A DNA stretch of 12,356 nucleotides from Wolbachia sp. (GTDB lineage: Bacteria > Pseudomonadota > Alphaproteobacteria > Rickettsiales > Anaplasmataceae). The stretch is taken from contig JAIXMJ010000016.1 of assembly GCA_022836975.1 (NCBI GenBank), forward strand, positions 1 to 12,356, read 5' to 3'. Below, one piece after another: positions 1-7,656 of the stretch (positions within the stretch are counted from its first letter, which is position 1; the number at the start of each line of letters is the position of its first letter). The notes below the pieces were generated by a model, which had not been told where the DNA came from, did not search any database, and was given only the letters and a program-made list of their open reading frames with translations. The position numbers were made by a program, and so were the translations under genes.

Positions 1-113
1 ATCAGAACCTTTTTCAACTTCTTAATGGTTAGCTTCATGTTTATCATACAATATAACAGAATTTAATGCAAGTAAAAGGGTTCTTTAAAAAAAGCTTTAT
101 TTACTGTTCTATA
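1..113. other. Intergenic region beyond ftsH, no complete gene
   Basis: This stretch lies downstream of the ftsH stop codon. On the minus strand an ATG at 38-36 opens a frame of 12 codons that runs off the window edge, and on the plus strand two frames end within the first 30 bases, so the neighbour could be either a gene starting or a gene ending here; I cannot decide. A weak AT-rich inverted repeat (71-76 with 100-105, AGTAAA/TTTACT) could end the ftsH transcript, but it has no GC-rich stem. Confidence 0.4.
43..71 (-). promoter_or_regulatory. Possible minus-strand promoter
   Basis: On the minus strand a TTGCAT box (71-66) is followed after 17 bases by TATGAT (48-43), which matches the sigma-70 -10 consensus at five of six positions; the -35 matches only three. 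Transcription would begin around position 36, at the ATG of the partial minus-strand frame leaving the window. In DNA this AT-rich such matches arise by chance, so this is a tentative call. Confidence 0.2.
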
Positions 114-1952
114 CTAATGTAGTGATGACTTCTTTGGTGCTCGTTTCTTTTCATACCTGTTTTTCATAATTTTTTGTCCGTTTAATATATTTCTAATTTC
201 ATCTCCTGTAAGAGTTTCAAATTCTAATAGATTAGTAGCAATAAGATCTAAATTTTTACGATTTGTAACTAAAATATCTTTTGCTTTTTCATAGCATGAA
301 GAAATAATTCCTTTTACCTCTTCATCTATGAACTTGAGTGTATCATCGGAAATCACTTGAGAATCATAGATATTATGTTGTTTATAATTATGATATACTA
401 AGCCTATTTTATCACTCATACCCCATTCTGTGACCATGGAACGTGATAATTTAGATGCATATTCTATATCTGAACATGCTCCGCTTGTGACTTTATCATA
501 ACCAAAAACCAATTCTTCAGACACTCTTCCTCCCATAGCAACAGTTATATCTGCTATCATTTTTTCTCTTGTATGAGATACTCGGTCTGTTTCTGGAAGT
601 CTCATAACTAGCCCTAAAGCCATACCCCTTGGAATAATGGTTGCTTTATGTATAGGGTCAGAAGCGGGCATATTAATAGCAACAATCGCATGTCCAGCTT
701 CGTGATATGCTGTTAGCTTTTTTTCCTCTTCTGTCATTGCTAAAGATGGTCTTTCTATACCCATCATCACTTTATCACGTGCATACTCAAAATCATCCAT
801 AGTGACAACTTTTTTATTTCTTCTTGCTGCAATGAGCGCTGATTCATTCACCAAGTTTGCCAATTCAGCACCAGAAAAACCTGGTGTGCTTCTTGCAATT
901 ATTCTAATATTTACGTCAGGAGCAATGGATACATTTTTTATATGTGTGTTTAATATTTTTTCACGTCCGTTAATATCAGGTAGAGATATTGCTACTTGAC
1001 GGTCAAAACGACCAGGTCTGAGAAGTGCTTTGTCTAGAACATCAGCACGGTTAGTTGCAGCAATTATTATTACGCCTTCATTAGATTCAAAACCATCCAT
1101 TTCAACTAACAATTGATTTAGTGTTTGTTCTCTTTCATCATGACCTCCTCCAACCAAATTAACACCACGTTGTCTTCCAACAGCATCTATTTCATCTATG
1201 AAAATTATACAAGGTGCATTTTTCTTTCCTTGTTCAAACATATCGCGTACTCTACTTGCCCCAACACCAACGAACATTTCAACAAATTCAGACCCGGAAA
1301 TACTGAAGAATGGTACATTAGCTTCACCTGCGATTGCACGTGCAAGCAAAGTTTTACCAATTCCTGGAGGACCGACTAGGAGACAACCTTTAGGTATTTT
1401 CCCGCCAAGTGCTTGGAATTTTTGTCTTTGCTTAAGAAATTCAACAATTTCTACTAATTCTTCTTTTGCTTCATCTATCCCAGCAACATCATCAAATGTC
1501 ACCTTTTTCTTATCTGTCATCAATCTAGCTTTTGATTTGCCAAAACTTATAGTTCTGTTACCTCCTATCTGTGTTTGTTTAAAAAGGAATAGCAGGAAGC
1601 CAATAAATATGAACGAAGGAATCCCTGAGATTAATAGACCACCAATCGTATTAATAACGGATTCTCCTGTTGAAAAAGAGAATTTAACCTTTTTATCGTG
1701 TAAATTTTTTATTAAATCAGAATATATCACTCCTCCCTTTGTATTGAAATTAGAGCCACTTTTCAGTTTACCTTCAATACTTTGGCTTTTTATAACAATT
1801 TCTTCTATATTATCGCTTTCCAGATTATTTAAGAATTCCGAAAAAGATATTGTTTTACCTTTACCTAAATCTCCGGCAAATTGAATATAAACTGCTACAA
1901 TGAGCATAAAAACTATAAGCCATATTAATAAGCCTTCAAAAAATTTCTTCAT
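114..1952 (-). CDS. ftsH: ATP-dependent zinc metalloprotease FtsH
   Basis: FtsH is a membrane-anchored hexameric AAA+ protease that degrades misfolded or unassembled membrane proteins and some regulators. The 612-residue product has the full family layout: a first membrane segment at about 7-27, a periplasmic domain, a second membrane segment at about 102-125, Walker A GPPGIGKT (194-201), the pore-loop FVG (227-229), Walker B ending DEID (253-256), the second region of homology around 299-318, the zinc-binding HEAGH (417-421) and a third metal ligand, Asp495, in SGACSDI. Walker A carries Ile at the position that is usually Thr in FtsH. The start codon lies inside the end of tilS (17-nt overlap), with only A-rich sequence and no Shine-Dalgarno upstream, so translation probably depends on tilS. 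The tilS-ftsH order is common in bacteria. Identity is secure; length is near the family norm, with a short basic C-terminal tail. Confidence 0.98.
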   Translation of the reverse strand: MKKFFEGLLIWLIVFMLIVAVYIQFAGDLGKGKTISFSEFLNNLESDNIEEIVIKSQSIEGKLKSGSNFNTKGGVIYSDLIKNLHDKKVKFSFSTGESVINTIGGLLISGIPSFIFIGFLLFLFKQTQIGGNRTISFGKSKARLMTDKKKVTFDDVAGIDEAKEELVEIVEFLKQRQKFQALGGKIPKGCLLVGPPGIGKTLLARAIAGEANVPFFSISGSEFVEMFVGVGASRVRDMFEQGKKNAPCIIFIDEIDAVGRQRGVNLVGGGHDEREQTLNQLLVEMDGFESNEGVIIIAATNRADVLDKALLRPGRFDRQVAISLPDINGREKILNTHIKNVSIAPDVNIRIIARSTPGFSGAELANLVNESALIAARRNKKVVTMDDFEYARDKVMMGIERPSLAMTEEEKKLTAYHEAGHAIVAINMPASDPIHKATIIPRGMALGLVMRLPETDRVSHTREKMIADITVAMGGRVSEELVFGYDKVTSGACSDIEYASKLSRSMVTEWGMSDKIGLVYHNYKQHNIYDSQVISDDTLKFIDEEVKGIISSCYEKAKDILVTNRKNLDLIATNLLEFETLTGDEIRNILNGQKIMKNRYEKKRAPKKSSLH

Positions 1953-3240
1953 AATAATTTTTTTTTATTAATTTTATCAAATTCTCCCCTATAACGCTAC
2001 TAATAACAGATATAATTTTATTATTGTTACTATTTCTACTTATAGTGTGAGTATATGGGTAAGCCAGTATTTTATTATCTTTCTTTATAACTGGTAAAGA
2101 ATAAAAAACGTCATTACAACACTGAGAATCTTTTAAGCGTTGTAGGATTGCATCTGTTTTTCTTAACGGTGCAATAGTTACTTGACATGCCTGATTTCCA
2201 TGTATCATACATTTAAACCTGTTGTCCCATAATACTGGTTCACTGATAGGTAGTTGTATGGATATTTCCTTTATGTGTGATGATTCTTTTATTATTAAAA
2301 TATTTTCTCCATATTTTCTGATTTTGCATGCCGAAAGAGTGCAGTTAATACTTTTAACTCTATCTAATATATTACGGAATACTGATATGAAACTATTATA
2401 CCTAGGTTTGTAGTATTTATTGCCGATTACCATGATAGAATAAAGTAATACTCTCATAGCTATCTCTTCTGGCAATTGATAAAATGAATCAAGTTTTATC
2501 TTTATATAGCCAAGCTCATCTATATTGATACAATTATCAAATGCAATACGTGTATAATACATCAGAGTTTCTATAACCCTTTGCATGTGTAGAGTTGTAG
2601 AATATATCCTTTGTACGAGGATCTCCTGATTATAGGTTGCCTTCAGTAGGTTACGGTGCAAGGTGCGTCTATACTTTAAATCTTGGTTACTTTTATCTTC
2701 AATCCATTTGAGTTTATGAAATTTTGCATATTGTTCTATATTACTACGGCTAAAATCTAATAGTGGTCTCAGTATACAAATATCGTTAAAATATGACTTA
2801 TAGTTCATGGATGATAATCCATCTATACCACTACCACGCTCTAGTCTTAGTAAGAACGTTTCAGCTTGATCATTTTTATTATGAGCAACAAATAAGCATT
2901 TAATTTTGTTATTTTTACACCAGTCTGTTAATAACTTATATCGTGCTTTTCTTGCTAGAGATTGTATATTACCTTTAGTGTTTTCTTTTTTCCAATTTAA
3001 TATAAACGACTCTACTGCTCCAAGTTGTTTTACGTAATTTGAGACAAATAACGCTTCCCCTTTGGATTCTGGACGCAATGCGTGATCAACAGTTAGGGCT
3101 ATAGGAATATTTTGTTGCATTAAGTTAATTACTAAATGCATTAAAGTTATACTATCTACCCCACCAGATACTGCAACTGCAATACTTTTATTACAAATAT
3201 CAAAACTATTGATTCTATTAAGAAAACATGATTCCATCAT
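1936..3240 (-). CDS. tilS: tRNA(Ile)-lysidine synthetase TilS
   Basis: TilS uses ATP and lysine to convert C34 of the CAU-anticodon tRNA-Ile to lysidine, which switches it from reading AUG to AUA. The N-terminal PP-loop ATPase motif SGGVDS is at residues 25-30, followed by the typical downstream segments DHALRPES, AHNKNDQAETFLLRLERGSG and a RPLLDFSR-like stretch. The C-terminal half is poorly conserved, as usual for the family. I place the start at the ATG at 3240-3238 (434 residues) because GAAGAAATAGG lies just upstream; the next codon is also ATG. The frame stays open back to a GTG at 3276, which would give 446 residues. The 3' end overlaps ftsH by 17 nt and contains a run of nine A residues on the coding strand. 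AUA codons are very frequent in this window (for instance in tuf), so this modification should be essential. Confidence 0.95.
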   Translation of the reverse strand: MMESCFLNRINSFDICNKSIAVAVSGGVDSITLMHLVINLMQQNIPIALTVDHALRPESKGEALFVSNYVKQLGAVESFILNWKKENTKGNIQSLARKARYKLLTDWCKNNKIKCLFVAHNKNDQAETFLLRLERGSGIDGLSSMNYKSYFNDICILRPLLDFSRSNIEQYAKFHKLKWIEDKSNQDLKYRRTLHRNLLKATYNQEILVQRIYSTTLHMQRVIETLMYYTRIAFDNCINIDELGYIKIKLDSFYQLPEEIAMRVLLYSIMVIGNKYYKPRYNSFISVFRNILDRVKSINCTLSACKIRKYGENILIIKESSHIKEISIQLPISEPVLWDNRFKCMIHGNQACQVTIAPLRKTDAILQRLKDSQCCNDVFYSLPVIKKDNKILAYPYTHTISRNSNNNKIISVISSVIGENLIKLIKKNYYEEIF

Positions 3241-3317
3241 ACCTATTTCTTCTTGCATACAACAATAAAGAACCACGTAAACCTAAATTTTTCTCTATTC
3301 TTAGCACGCTAAATAAG

Positions 3318-3347
3318 GAAACTAAAACCCAGACAAAAACCTGGGTT
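3318..3347 (-). terminator. Probable intrinsic terminator after pal
   Basis: On the minus strand, just after the pal stop, CTGGGTT (3347-3341) pairs with AACCCAG (3332-3326) across an 8-base loop, followed by TTTTAGTTT. The 7-bp stem has four GC pairs and the T-tract is short, so termination is probably partial. It sits between pal and tilS, suggesting the two are not one tight operon, or that tilS-ftsH receives only read-through. Confidence 0.55.
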
Positions 3348-3356
3348 GCTTAGATA

Positions 3357-3908
3357 TTATTCCGTAAAGAATGAAAATTCTACTCTACGATTTTTAGAAT
3401 GTTCTTTTTCGTACTTAGATTGCGCAGGCTTAACATGATCATCAGGAACATCAACCAAAGGTTCTGTTTCTCCCTTAGAAGCTGTCCTTATTCTTTTTTC
3501 TAAGTAAGGTGCGCAGTTAATCATAAACATTTTTGCAGCTTCTGCTCTTCTAGCACCTAGAGCAAGATTATACTCATGTGAGCCACGAATGTCAGTATGA
3601 CCAGTTAAAAGAATGCGAGCTTCTGGATTATCTTGTAATATTTCTACTACATCAAGTAATATGTCTGCACTCACTTCGCTAATATTAGATTGATCAAAAC
3701 CGAAAAAAATCTTTGCCTTATTTAATTTTTTCGTAAGGTCATTAGCTTGTAGACCTGTGTGTTTAAGTTTAACATTAGCTTGTTTTACAACAAAACTTGG
3801 CTTCTTCGCATGTACTTGCTCTTTCTTTTTATTAAAAAAACAAGAACCTGGACCAGCACCTGCAATTATTAAGCACAAACAGAACATTGTGATTAACTTA
3901 TTCAACAT
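3357..3908 (-). CDS. pal: Peptidoglycan-associated lipoprotein Pal (OmpA family)
   Basis: This 183-residue protein has a hydrophobic signal segment (about 4-19) ending in PGSC with Cys23 as the likely lipid-modified residue. The proline at -3 is atypical for a lipobox. A lysine-rich linker is followed by an OmpA-like domain (about 64-182) with GHTD (103-106) and the NLALGARRA segment (114-122); Asp106 and Arg121 correspond to the residues that grip the diaminopimelate side chain of peptidoglycan in this family. It would act on the inner face of the outer membrane. In Anaplasma phagocytophilum the homologous OmpA is described as an adhesin for host cells, so a surface role is also possible here; that is inference by homology. 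A good ribosome site, GGAGG at 3920-3916, precedes the ATG. The usual downstream partner ybgF/cpoB is missing, and tolB is not in the window. Confidence 0.93.
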   Translation of the reverse strand: MLNKLITMFCLCLIIAGAGPGSCFFNKKKEQVHAKKPSFVVKQANVKLKHTGLQANDLTKKLNKAKIFFGFDQSNISEVSADILLDVVEILQDNPEARILLTGHTDIRGSHEYNLALGARRAEAAKMFMINCAPYLEKRIRTASKGETEPLVDVPDDHVKPAQSKYEKEHSKNRRVEFSFFTE

Positions 3909-3951
3909 TATTAAACCTCCATATATTAATTAATGCTTCACTTGCGATTTT

Positions 3952-3980
3952 ATAATCTACCTATATTTTTATATAGTCAA
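3952..3980 (-). promoter_or_regulatory. pal: Candidate pal promoter
   Basis: On the minus strand TTGACT (3980-3975) matches the -35 consensus at five of six positions and is followed after exactly 17 bases by GATTAT (3957-3952), a four-of-six -10 match overlapping the richer TTATAA. The expected transcript start would lie around 3945, about 37 bases before the pal ATG. Position and spacing support it; the base composition makes chance matches common. Confidence 0.45.
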
Positions 3981-4028
3981 GAAAAACTTTGTACACCCTT
4001 GTAGTTAATTTTTTGATAACTTGCTAGT

Positions 4029-4044
4029 TTTTTACGTGTAAAAA
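4029..4044. repeat. Short inverted repeat upstream of the M32-like gene
   Basis: TTTTTAC (4029-4035) and GTAAAAA (4038-4044) form perfect 7-base arms around GT. It lies about 50 bases before the ATG of the 4092 gene, in the 183-base gap between divergent genes, where an operator could sit. No U-rich tail or long stem suggests a terminator. I do not recognise the site as that of a known regulator. Confidence 0.3.
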
Positions 4045-4091
4045 TAGTAAAACTAATAGATATATTTTTTACTTTATTGAGGTAGGAATAG

Positions 4092-5468
4092 ATGAATGCA
4101 TATAAATTTTTAGAAGAAGTATTATATAAAATAAATTCTATTGAAAGAACGATTAAAATACTAAATCGGAATAAGTTAAGTATAGAAGACAAAATTGAGC
4201 AAGTAGCTCTTCTTGAAGAGATAAAACATGAAATCATCACTCATGATTTAGTTAAGGAGTCATTGATGGTTGTACCAAACAAGAAGAATGATTGGCAATT
4301 GGAGTTGATGGAGAAAATGTATAGATCCAGTAGTGCTTTACCTCTTGATTTAGTGAAATCTTTATCTAGAACGAGAATTGAATGTTCAGAACTACTGCAA
4401 CTATCTCGTTCTGAAGCTAGTAATTTAAAAAAATTGAAAAAACATTTTGTTGAGCTCATAAAACTTGTGCGAGATTCTGCTACCATAAAAGCACAACATA
4501 TGAAATGTTCAAAATATGATGCAATGCTAGTAGATGGAATAACGGAAAAAGACATAAAAGAGATATTTCCTAAGATAGGAAGTTTTTTTAGCAAAAATAT
4601 TGATAAAATTATTGAGAAACAAAGTAAAAAGAAAATGGCCAATTTAAAAAACCTTACCGTTGAAAAACAAGTTGCACTTGGTTTGGTTTGTTTACAACAC
4701 ATAGGGTTAAGTGATGATGAAGTGCATAATTTGTCGATAGATTATGATGAATCTAATTTTTGCTATAGTTTATCTTCACTTTTAAAATGTAGTAGTGATG
4801 TGATTTATAAAAAACAATCGCTAAAAAACCTTGCTACCACAGAAATTGTACGAGAGATCCAGGAATTGTTTATGGAAAAGGTACTGGGAACATCTATAGA
4901 GTTTACTGAATTTATCCAGTTGCATATGCAGGATAAAGTGCAAGTAAGGTCTAATAACATTAAGAATTTATATTCTCTTTTTAATAAAGTCAATCTTTCT
5001 CCTTGGTTAAAAAAAGCAGATGGATTTACTTTGTTAGCTCATGTTATGTTGAGAACAAAACTAGAAAAAGATATGATAGATGGGACGCTGGAAATAAAAG
5101 ATTTACAGGATGCTTGGTTAGAAGGTATGAAACATTACAAAGTTCCAGTAAAGGCTAAAAATGAATTAGATACTTATTTCCAAGATGAGTATTGGATAAA
5201 CGGTGTGATAGGTTATTTTCCGGTAAAAATAATAGCTTTAATTTCTGCTACGCAAATATTTTCTTTTATAAAAGAAAATTATTATGAATATTTAGATGGC
5301 ATAAAACAGGGTAATTTTAGTTTGCTTATAAATTGGTTTACTAAAAATATATACAATACAAAACATAATATTCCTGGGGTTTTAAAAAAAGTAACAGGTG
5401 AAAGTTTGGATATTGAGTGTTATACTAAATTTTTAACTGAAAAATATGATTTAATGGACTGTATATGA
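4092..5468 (+). CDS. M32 (carboxypeptidase Taq) family protein, catalytic motifs lost
   Basis: This 458-residue, largely helical protein lines up along its whole length with the M32 metallocarboxypeptidase family as I know it: an N-terminal stretch of helices with SSALPLDLVKSLS (79-91), then YDESNF (218-223), LFMEKVLG (259-266), KADGFTLLAHVMLR (308-321), LEIKDLQDAW (333-342), a GYFP segment (374-377) and the ending VTGESLD (434-440). However, the zinc motif HExxH is KCSSD (232-236), the second motif HESQ is REIQ (254-257), the HPF segment is deleted, DxRxT reads VHNLS (211-215), IRxxAD reads WLKKAD (305-310) and GxxQDxHW reads TYFQDEYW (361-368). Peptidase activity is therefore very unlikely. 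The frame is intact and about 40 residues shorter than active members, with a fair ribosome site (GAGGTAGGA, 4079-4087) and a 4-nt overlap with mreB. I infer a retained pseudoenzyme, perhaps a binding or scaffold protein. Confidence 0.85.
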   Translation: MNAYKFLEEVLYKINSIERTIKILNRNKLSIEDKIEQVALLEEIKHEIITHDLVKESLMVVPNKKNDWQLELMEKMYRSSSALPLDLVKSLSRTRIECSELLQLSRSEASNLKKLKKHFVELIKLVRDSATIKAQHMKCSKYDAMLVDGITEKDIKEIFPKIGSFFSKNIDKIIEKQSKKKMANLKNLTVEKQVALGLVCLQHIGLSDDEVHNLSIDYDESNFCYSLSSLLKCSSDVIYKKQSLKNLATTEIVREIQELFMEKVLGTSIEFTEFIQLHMQDKVQVRSNNIKNLYSLFNKVNLSPWLKKADGFTLLAHVMLRTKLEKDMIDGTLEIKDLQDAWLEGMKHYKVPVKAKNELDTYFQDEYWINGVIGYFPVKIIALISATQIFSFIKENYYEYLDGIKQGNFSLLINWFTKNIYNTKHNIPGVLKKVTGESLDIECYTKFLTEKYDLMDCI

Positions 5469-6538
5469 AATCCATCCGTAAATTAATTAAAAAACCGTTT
5501 GGTATTTTTGTTGTGAAATATTTGCTTGCGAGTGATATTGCTATAGATTTGGGAACAGCGAATACTTTGGTTTATCAGAAAAATAGGGGCATTATATTAG
5601 ATGAACCTTCTGTTGTGGCAAGAGTGAAGGAAAAAGGAAATTATGTTCCATATGCTTTTGGCAAAAGAGCGAAAATGATGCTTGGTAAAACGCCAGGAGA
5701 GATCGAAGCTATAAGGCCTTTAAAAGACGGTGTTATTGCTGATTTTAAAAGTGCAGAAGAAATGATCAAGCACTTTGTACGTAGTGCTAATACAAAGTTT
5801 ACTATTAATAAGCCTAATATTATTATATGTGTTCCATCAGGTTCCACGCCTGTAGAGAGGCGTGCTATACAAGATGCTGCAGAAAGTGCAGGTGCCAATG
5901 AGGTATTCCTGATTGAGGAACCTATGGCTGCTGCAATTGGAGCTGGCTTGCCAGTTACGGAAGCGGAAGGTTCAATGATTGTTGATATAGGTGGTGGTAC
6001 AACAGAAGTTGCAGTTATTTCTTTGGGTGGAATTGTTTATTCGCGTTCTGCAAGAGTTGGTGGCGACGTTATGGATGAGGCAATACGATCATATATTCGT
6101 GAGAACCATAAATTATTAATAGGTGAAATGACCGCTGAAAAGATCAAAAAGAGTATAGGCTCAGCGTATTTTTTGGGAGAAGCTAAGAATAATATCACAA
6201 TCAAAGGTAGAGATTTAGTGAGCGGTATGCCAAGAGAGATGCTTTTGTCTGAATGTCAGGTTGCAGAAAGTTTGGCGGAATCTGTAAATCAAATAATTTC
6301 TGCTATTAAATTGGCTCTAGAAAGCACTCCTCCTGAGCTTTCTTCTGATATAGTGGACAAAGGAATCGTTTTGTCAGGTGGTGGTGGCTTATTGCGTGAC
6401 CTAGATAAAATGATAAGTGATATAACAAAATTACCAGTGCGTGTTGCAGACAATCCACTGTGCTGTGTTGCATTGGGTAGTGGTAAAGTACTTGAAAATA
6501 TGGATAGCTTTGGACATATTTTATTTAAACAGGATTAA
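5465..6538 (+). CDS. mreB: Rod-shape actin homologue MreB
   Basis: MreB forms membrane-bound filaments that guide cell-wall synthesis and cell shape. The 357-residue product has the actin-fold nucleotide-binding signatures: phosphate-1 IDLGTANT (27-34), phosphate-2 DIGGGTTEVAV (174-184) and the adenosine motif GIVLSGGGGLLRDLD (300-314). The N-terminus, with basic residues among hydrophobic ones (about 1-21), fits a membrane-binding amphipathic helix and is a little longer than in E. coli. The ATG overlaps the stop of the preceding M32-like gene (ATGA at 5465-5468), so the two are probably translationally coupled. mreC, mreD, pbp2 and rodA, the usual downstream partners, do not follow; a ferredoxin reductase gene does, after 18 bases. 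Confidence 0.97.
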   Translation: MKSIRKLIKKPFGIFVVKYLLASDIAIDLGTANTLVYQKNRGIILDEPSVVARVKEKGNYVPYAFGKRAKMMLGKTPGEIEAIRPLKDGVIADFKSAEEMIKHFVRSANTKFTINKPNIIICVPSGSTPVERRAIQDAAESAGANEVFLIEEPMAAAIGAGLPVTEAEGSMIVDIGGGTTEVAVISLGGIVYSRSARVGGDVMDEAIRSYIRENHKLLIGEMTAEKIKKSIGSAYFLGEAKNNITIKGRDLVSGMPREMLLSECQVAESLAESVNQIISAIKLALESTPPELSSDIVDKGIVLSGGGGLLRDLDKMISDITKLPVRVADNPLCCVALGSGKVLENMDSFGHILFKQD

Positions 6539-6556
6539 AAACTATACAGGTAAAAT

Positions 6557-7567
6557 ATGGAAACAGATATAGTGGTAATAGGTGCTGGGCCTGTGGGAAT
6601 TTTTACTGCTTTTCAAGCAGGGATGCTTGATATGAAATGTCATATAATAGACGGTTTGAGTCAAGCTGGTGGACAATGTATAGCTCTTTATCCTGAAAAA
6701 CCAATATATGATATACCAGGCTACCATGTAATTAGTGCACAAGAGTTAATTAAGCAGCTACTTATACAAGCTTCACAATTTGATCCTGTATACCATTTTG
6801 AGCAGAAAGTCGAACAAATTTTTTCTTTTGATGATAAGAAATTTATTGTTGTAACCAATAAAGGTAGGCAGATAAAGTGTAAAGCTGTTGTTATTGCTGC
6901 TGGAAATGGAATATTTGAACCTAATCGTCCACCTTTAAGTAATATATTGGAATATGAAAATAAATCTGTATTCTACAACATAAATCAGGTTTCCTATTTT
7001 AAGGATAAAGTCATAATAATTGCAGGTGGTGGAGATTCTGCAGCTGACTGGACAGTGGAGCTTTCTTCAATCGCAAAAAAAGTTTATTTGATACATAGAA
7101 GAAGGGAATTTCGGTGTGCTCCAGGCACTAGAAATCAAATAGAATTATTAGTATTTTCAGGAAAAATTGAATTGGTCGTACCATATCAACTTGATGATTT
7201 GGTTGGAAAGAACGGAAAACTTAATACAGTAGTAGTAAAAAATATTATTACAGATGAAAAAAAATCAATATCTGCAGATTTCCTTTTGCCATTCTTTGGA
7301 TTATCAATGAATATAAGCTCATTACGAGATTGGGAGATAGAATTGAAACATGGACGTATAGTTGTTAATTCTGCAACATTACAAACTAGCAAAGATGGAG
7401 TATATGCTATTGGTGATATAGCAACTTATCCTGGCAAACTCAAGCTTATATTAAGTGGTTTTTCTGAAAGCGCCATGGCGTGCTATGACATATATAAGGT
7501 AATTTATAATTCCCCAGTTAATTTTCAATATTCTACACTGAAAGGAATCCATAAAAAAGACGAATGA
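6557..7567 (+). CDS. Ferredoxin/flavodoxin-NADP+ reductase, type 2 (thioredoxin-reductase-like)
   Basis: This 336-residue flavoprotein should exchange electrons between NADPH and ferredoxin or flavodoxin, supplying reduced ferredoxin for example to iron-sulfur assembly. It has the FAD-binding GAGPVG (9-14), the family-typical GGQCIALYPEKPIYDIPG (38-55), the NADPH-binding GGGDSA (157-162), HRRREFR (180-186) for the NADP phosphate, and the C-terminal FAD contact GDIATYPGK (286-294). The redox-active CxxC of true thioredoxin reductases is absent, which assigns it to the YumC/type-2 ferredoxin reductase group. A ribosome site (AGG at 6548-6550 region) precedes the ATG, and mreB ends 18 bases upstream, so co-transcription is likely. 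No clear terminator hairpin is visible after its stop. Confidence 0.93.
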   Translation: METDIVVIGAGPVGIFTAFQAGMLDMKCHIIDGLSQAGGQCIALYPEKPIYDIPGYHVISAQELIKQLLIQASQFDPVYHFEQKVEQIFSFDDKKFIVVTNKGRQIKCKAVVIAAGNGIFEPNRPPLSNILEYENKSVFYNINQVSYFKDKVIIIAGGGDSAADWTVELSSIAKKVYLIHRRREFRCAPGTRNQIELLVFSGKIELVVPYQLDDLVGKNGKLNTVVVKNIITDEKKSISADFLLPFFGLSMNISSLRDWEIELKHGRIVVNSATLQTSKDGVYAIGDIATYPGKLKLILSGFSESAMACYDIYKVIYNSPVNFQYSTLKGIHKKDE

Positions 7568-7656
7568 CTAAATCACAGATACTTTCACCTTTATATAATA
7601 AGTTTAAAGCGTAGAGAATCTTTATTAGTTTTTTCTACTTATTGTGGTTTTAATGC

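Noticed and set aside
1198..1884. A 228-codon open frame on the plus strand opposite ftsH
   Set aside because: It is fully antisense to a highly conserved gene, shows no recognisable motif, and its openness follows from ftsH codon composition.
3911..3934. A CtrA-type TTAA-N7-TTAA site before pal
   Set aside because: TTAA elements are present but the spacing is not seven bases, and TTAA is common in DNA of this composition.
4241..4702. A minus-strand open frame opposite the M32-like gene
   Set aside because: The plus-strand frame has family-level similarity, a ribosome site and coupling to mreB; the antisense frame has neither start signal nor motifs.
4750..4870. A frameshift explaining the missing HExxH of the M32-like protein
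   Set aside because: The shifted frame at 4786 meets stop codons at once (TAG TAG after AAA ATG), and the flanking YDESNF and LFMEKVLG segments are in the same frame, so the motif has been substituted, not shifted.
6557..7567. Thioredoxin reductase
   Set aside because: The FAD and NADPH motifs are shared, but the redox CxxC between them is absent and the GGQCIALYPEKPIYDIPG signature points to the ferredoxin reductase group.
7568..7656. A terminator after the ferredoxin reductase gene
   Set aside because: Only AT-rich sequence with short chance complementarities is seen; no GC-containing stem with a following T-tract.
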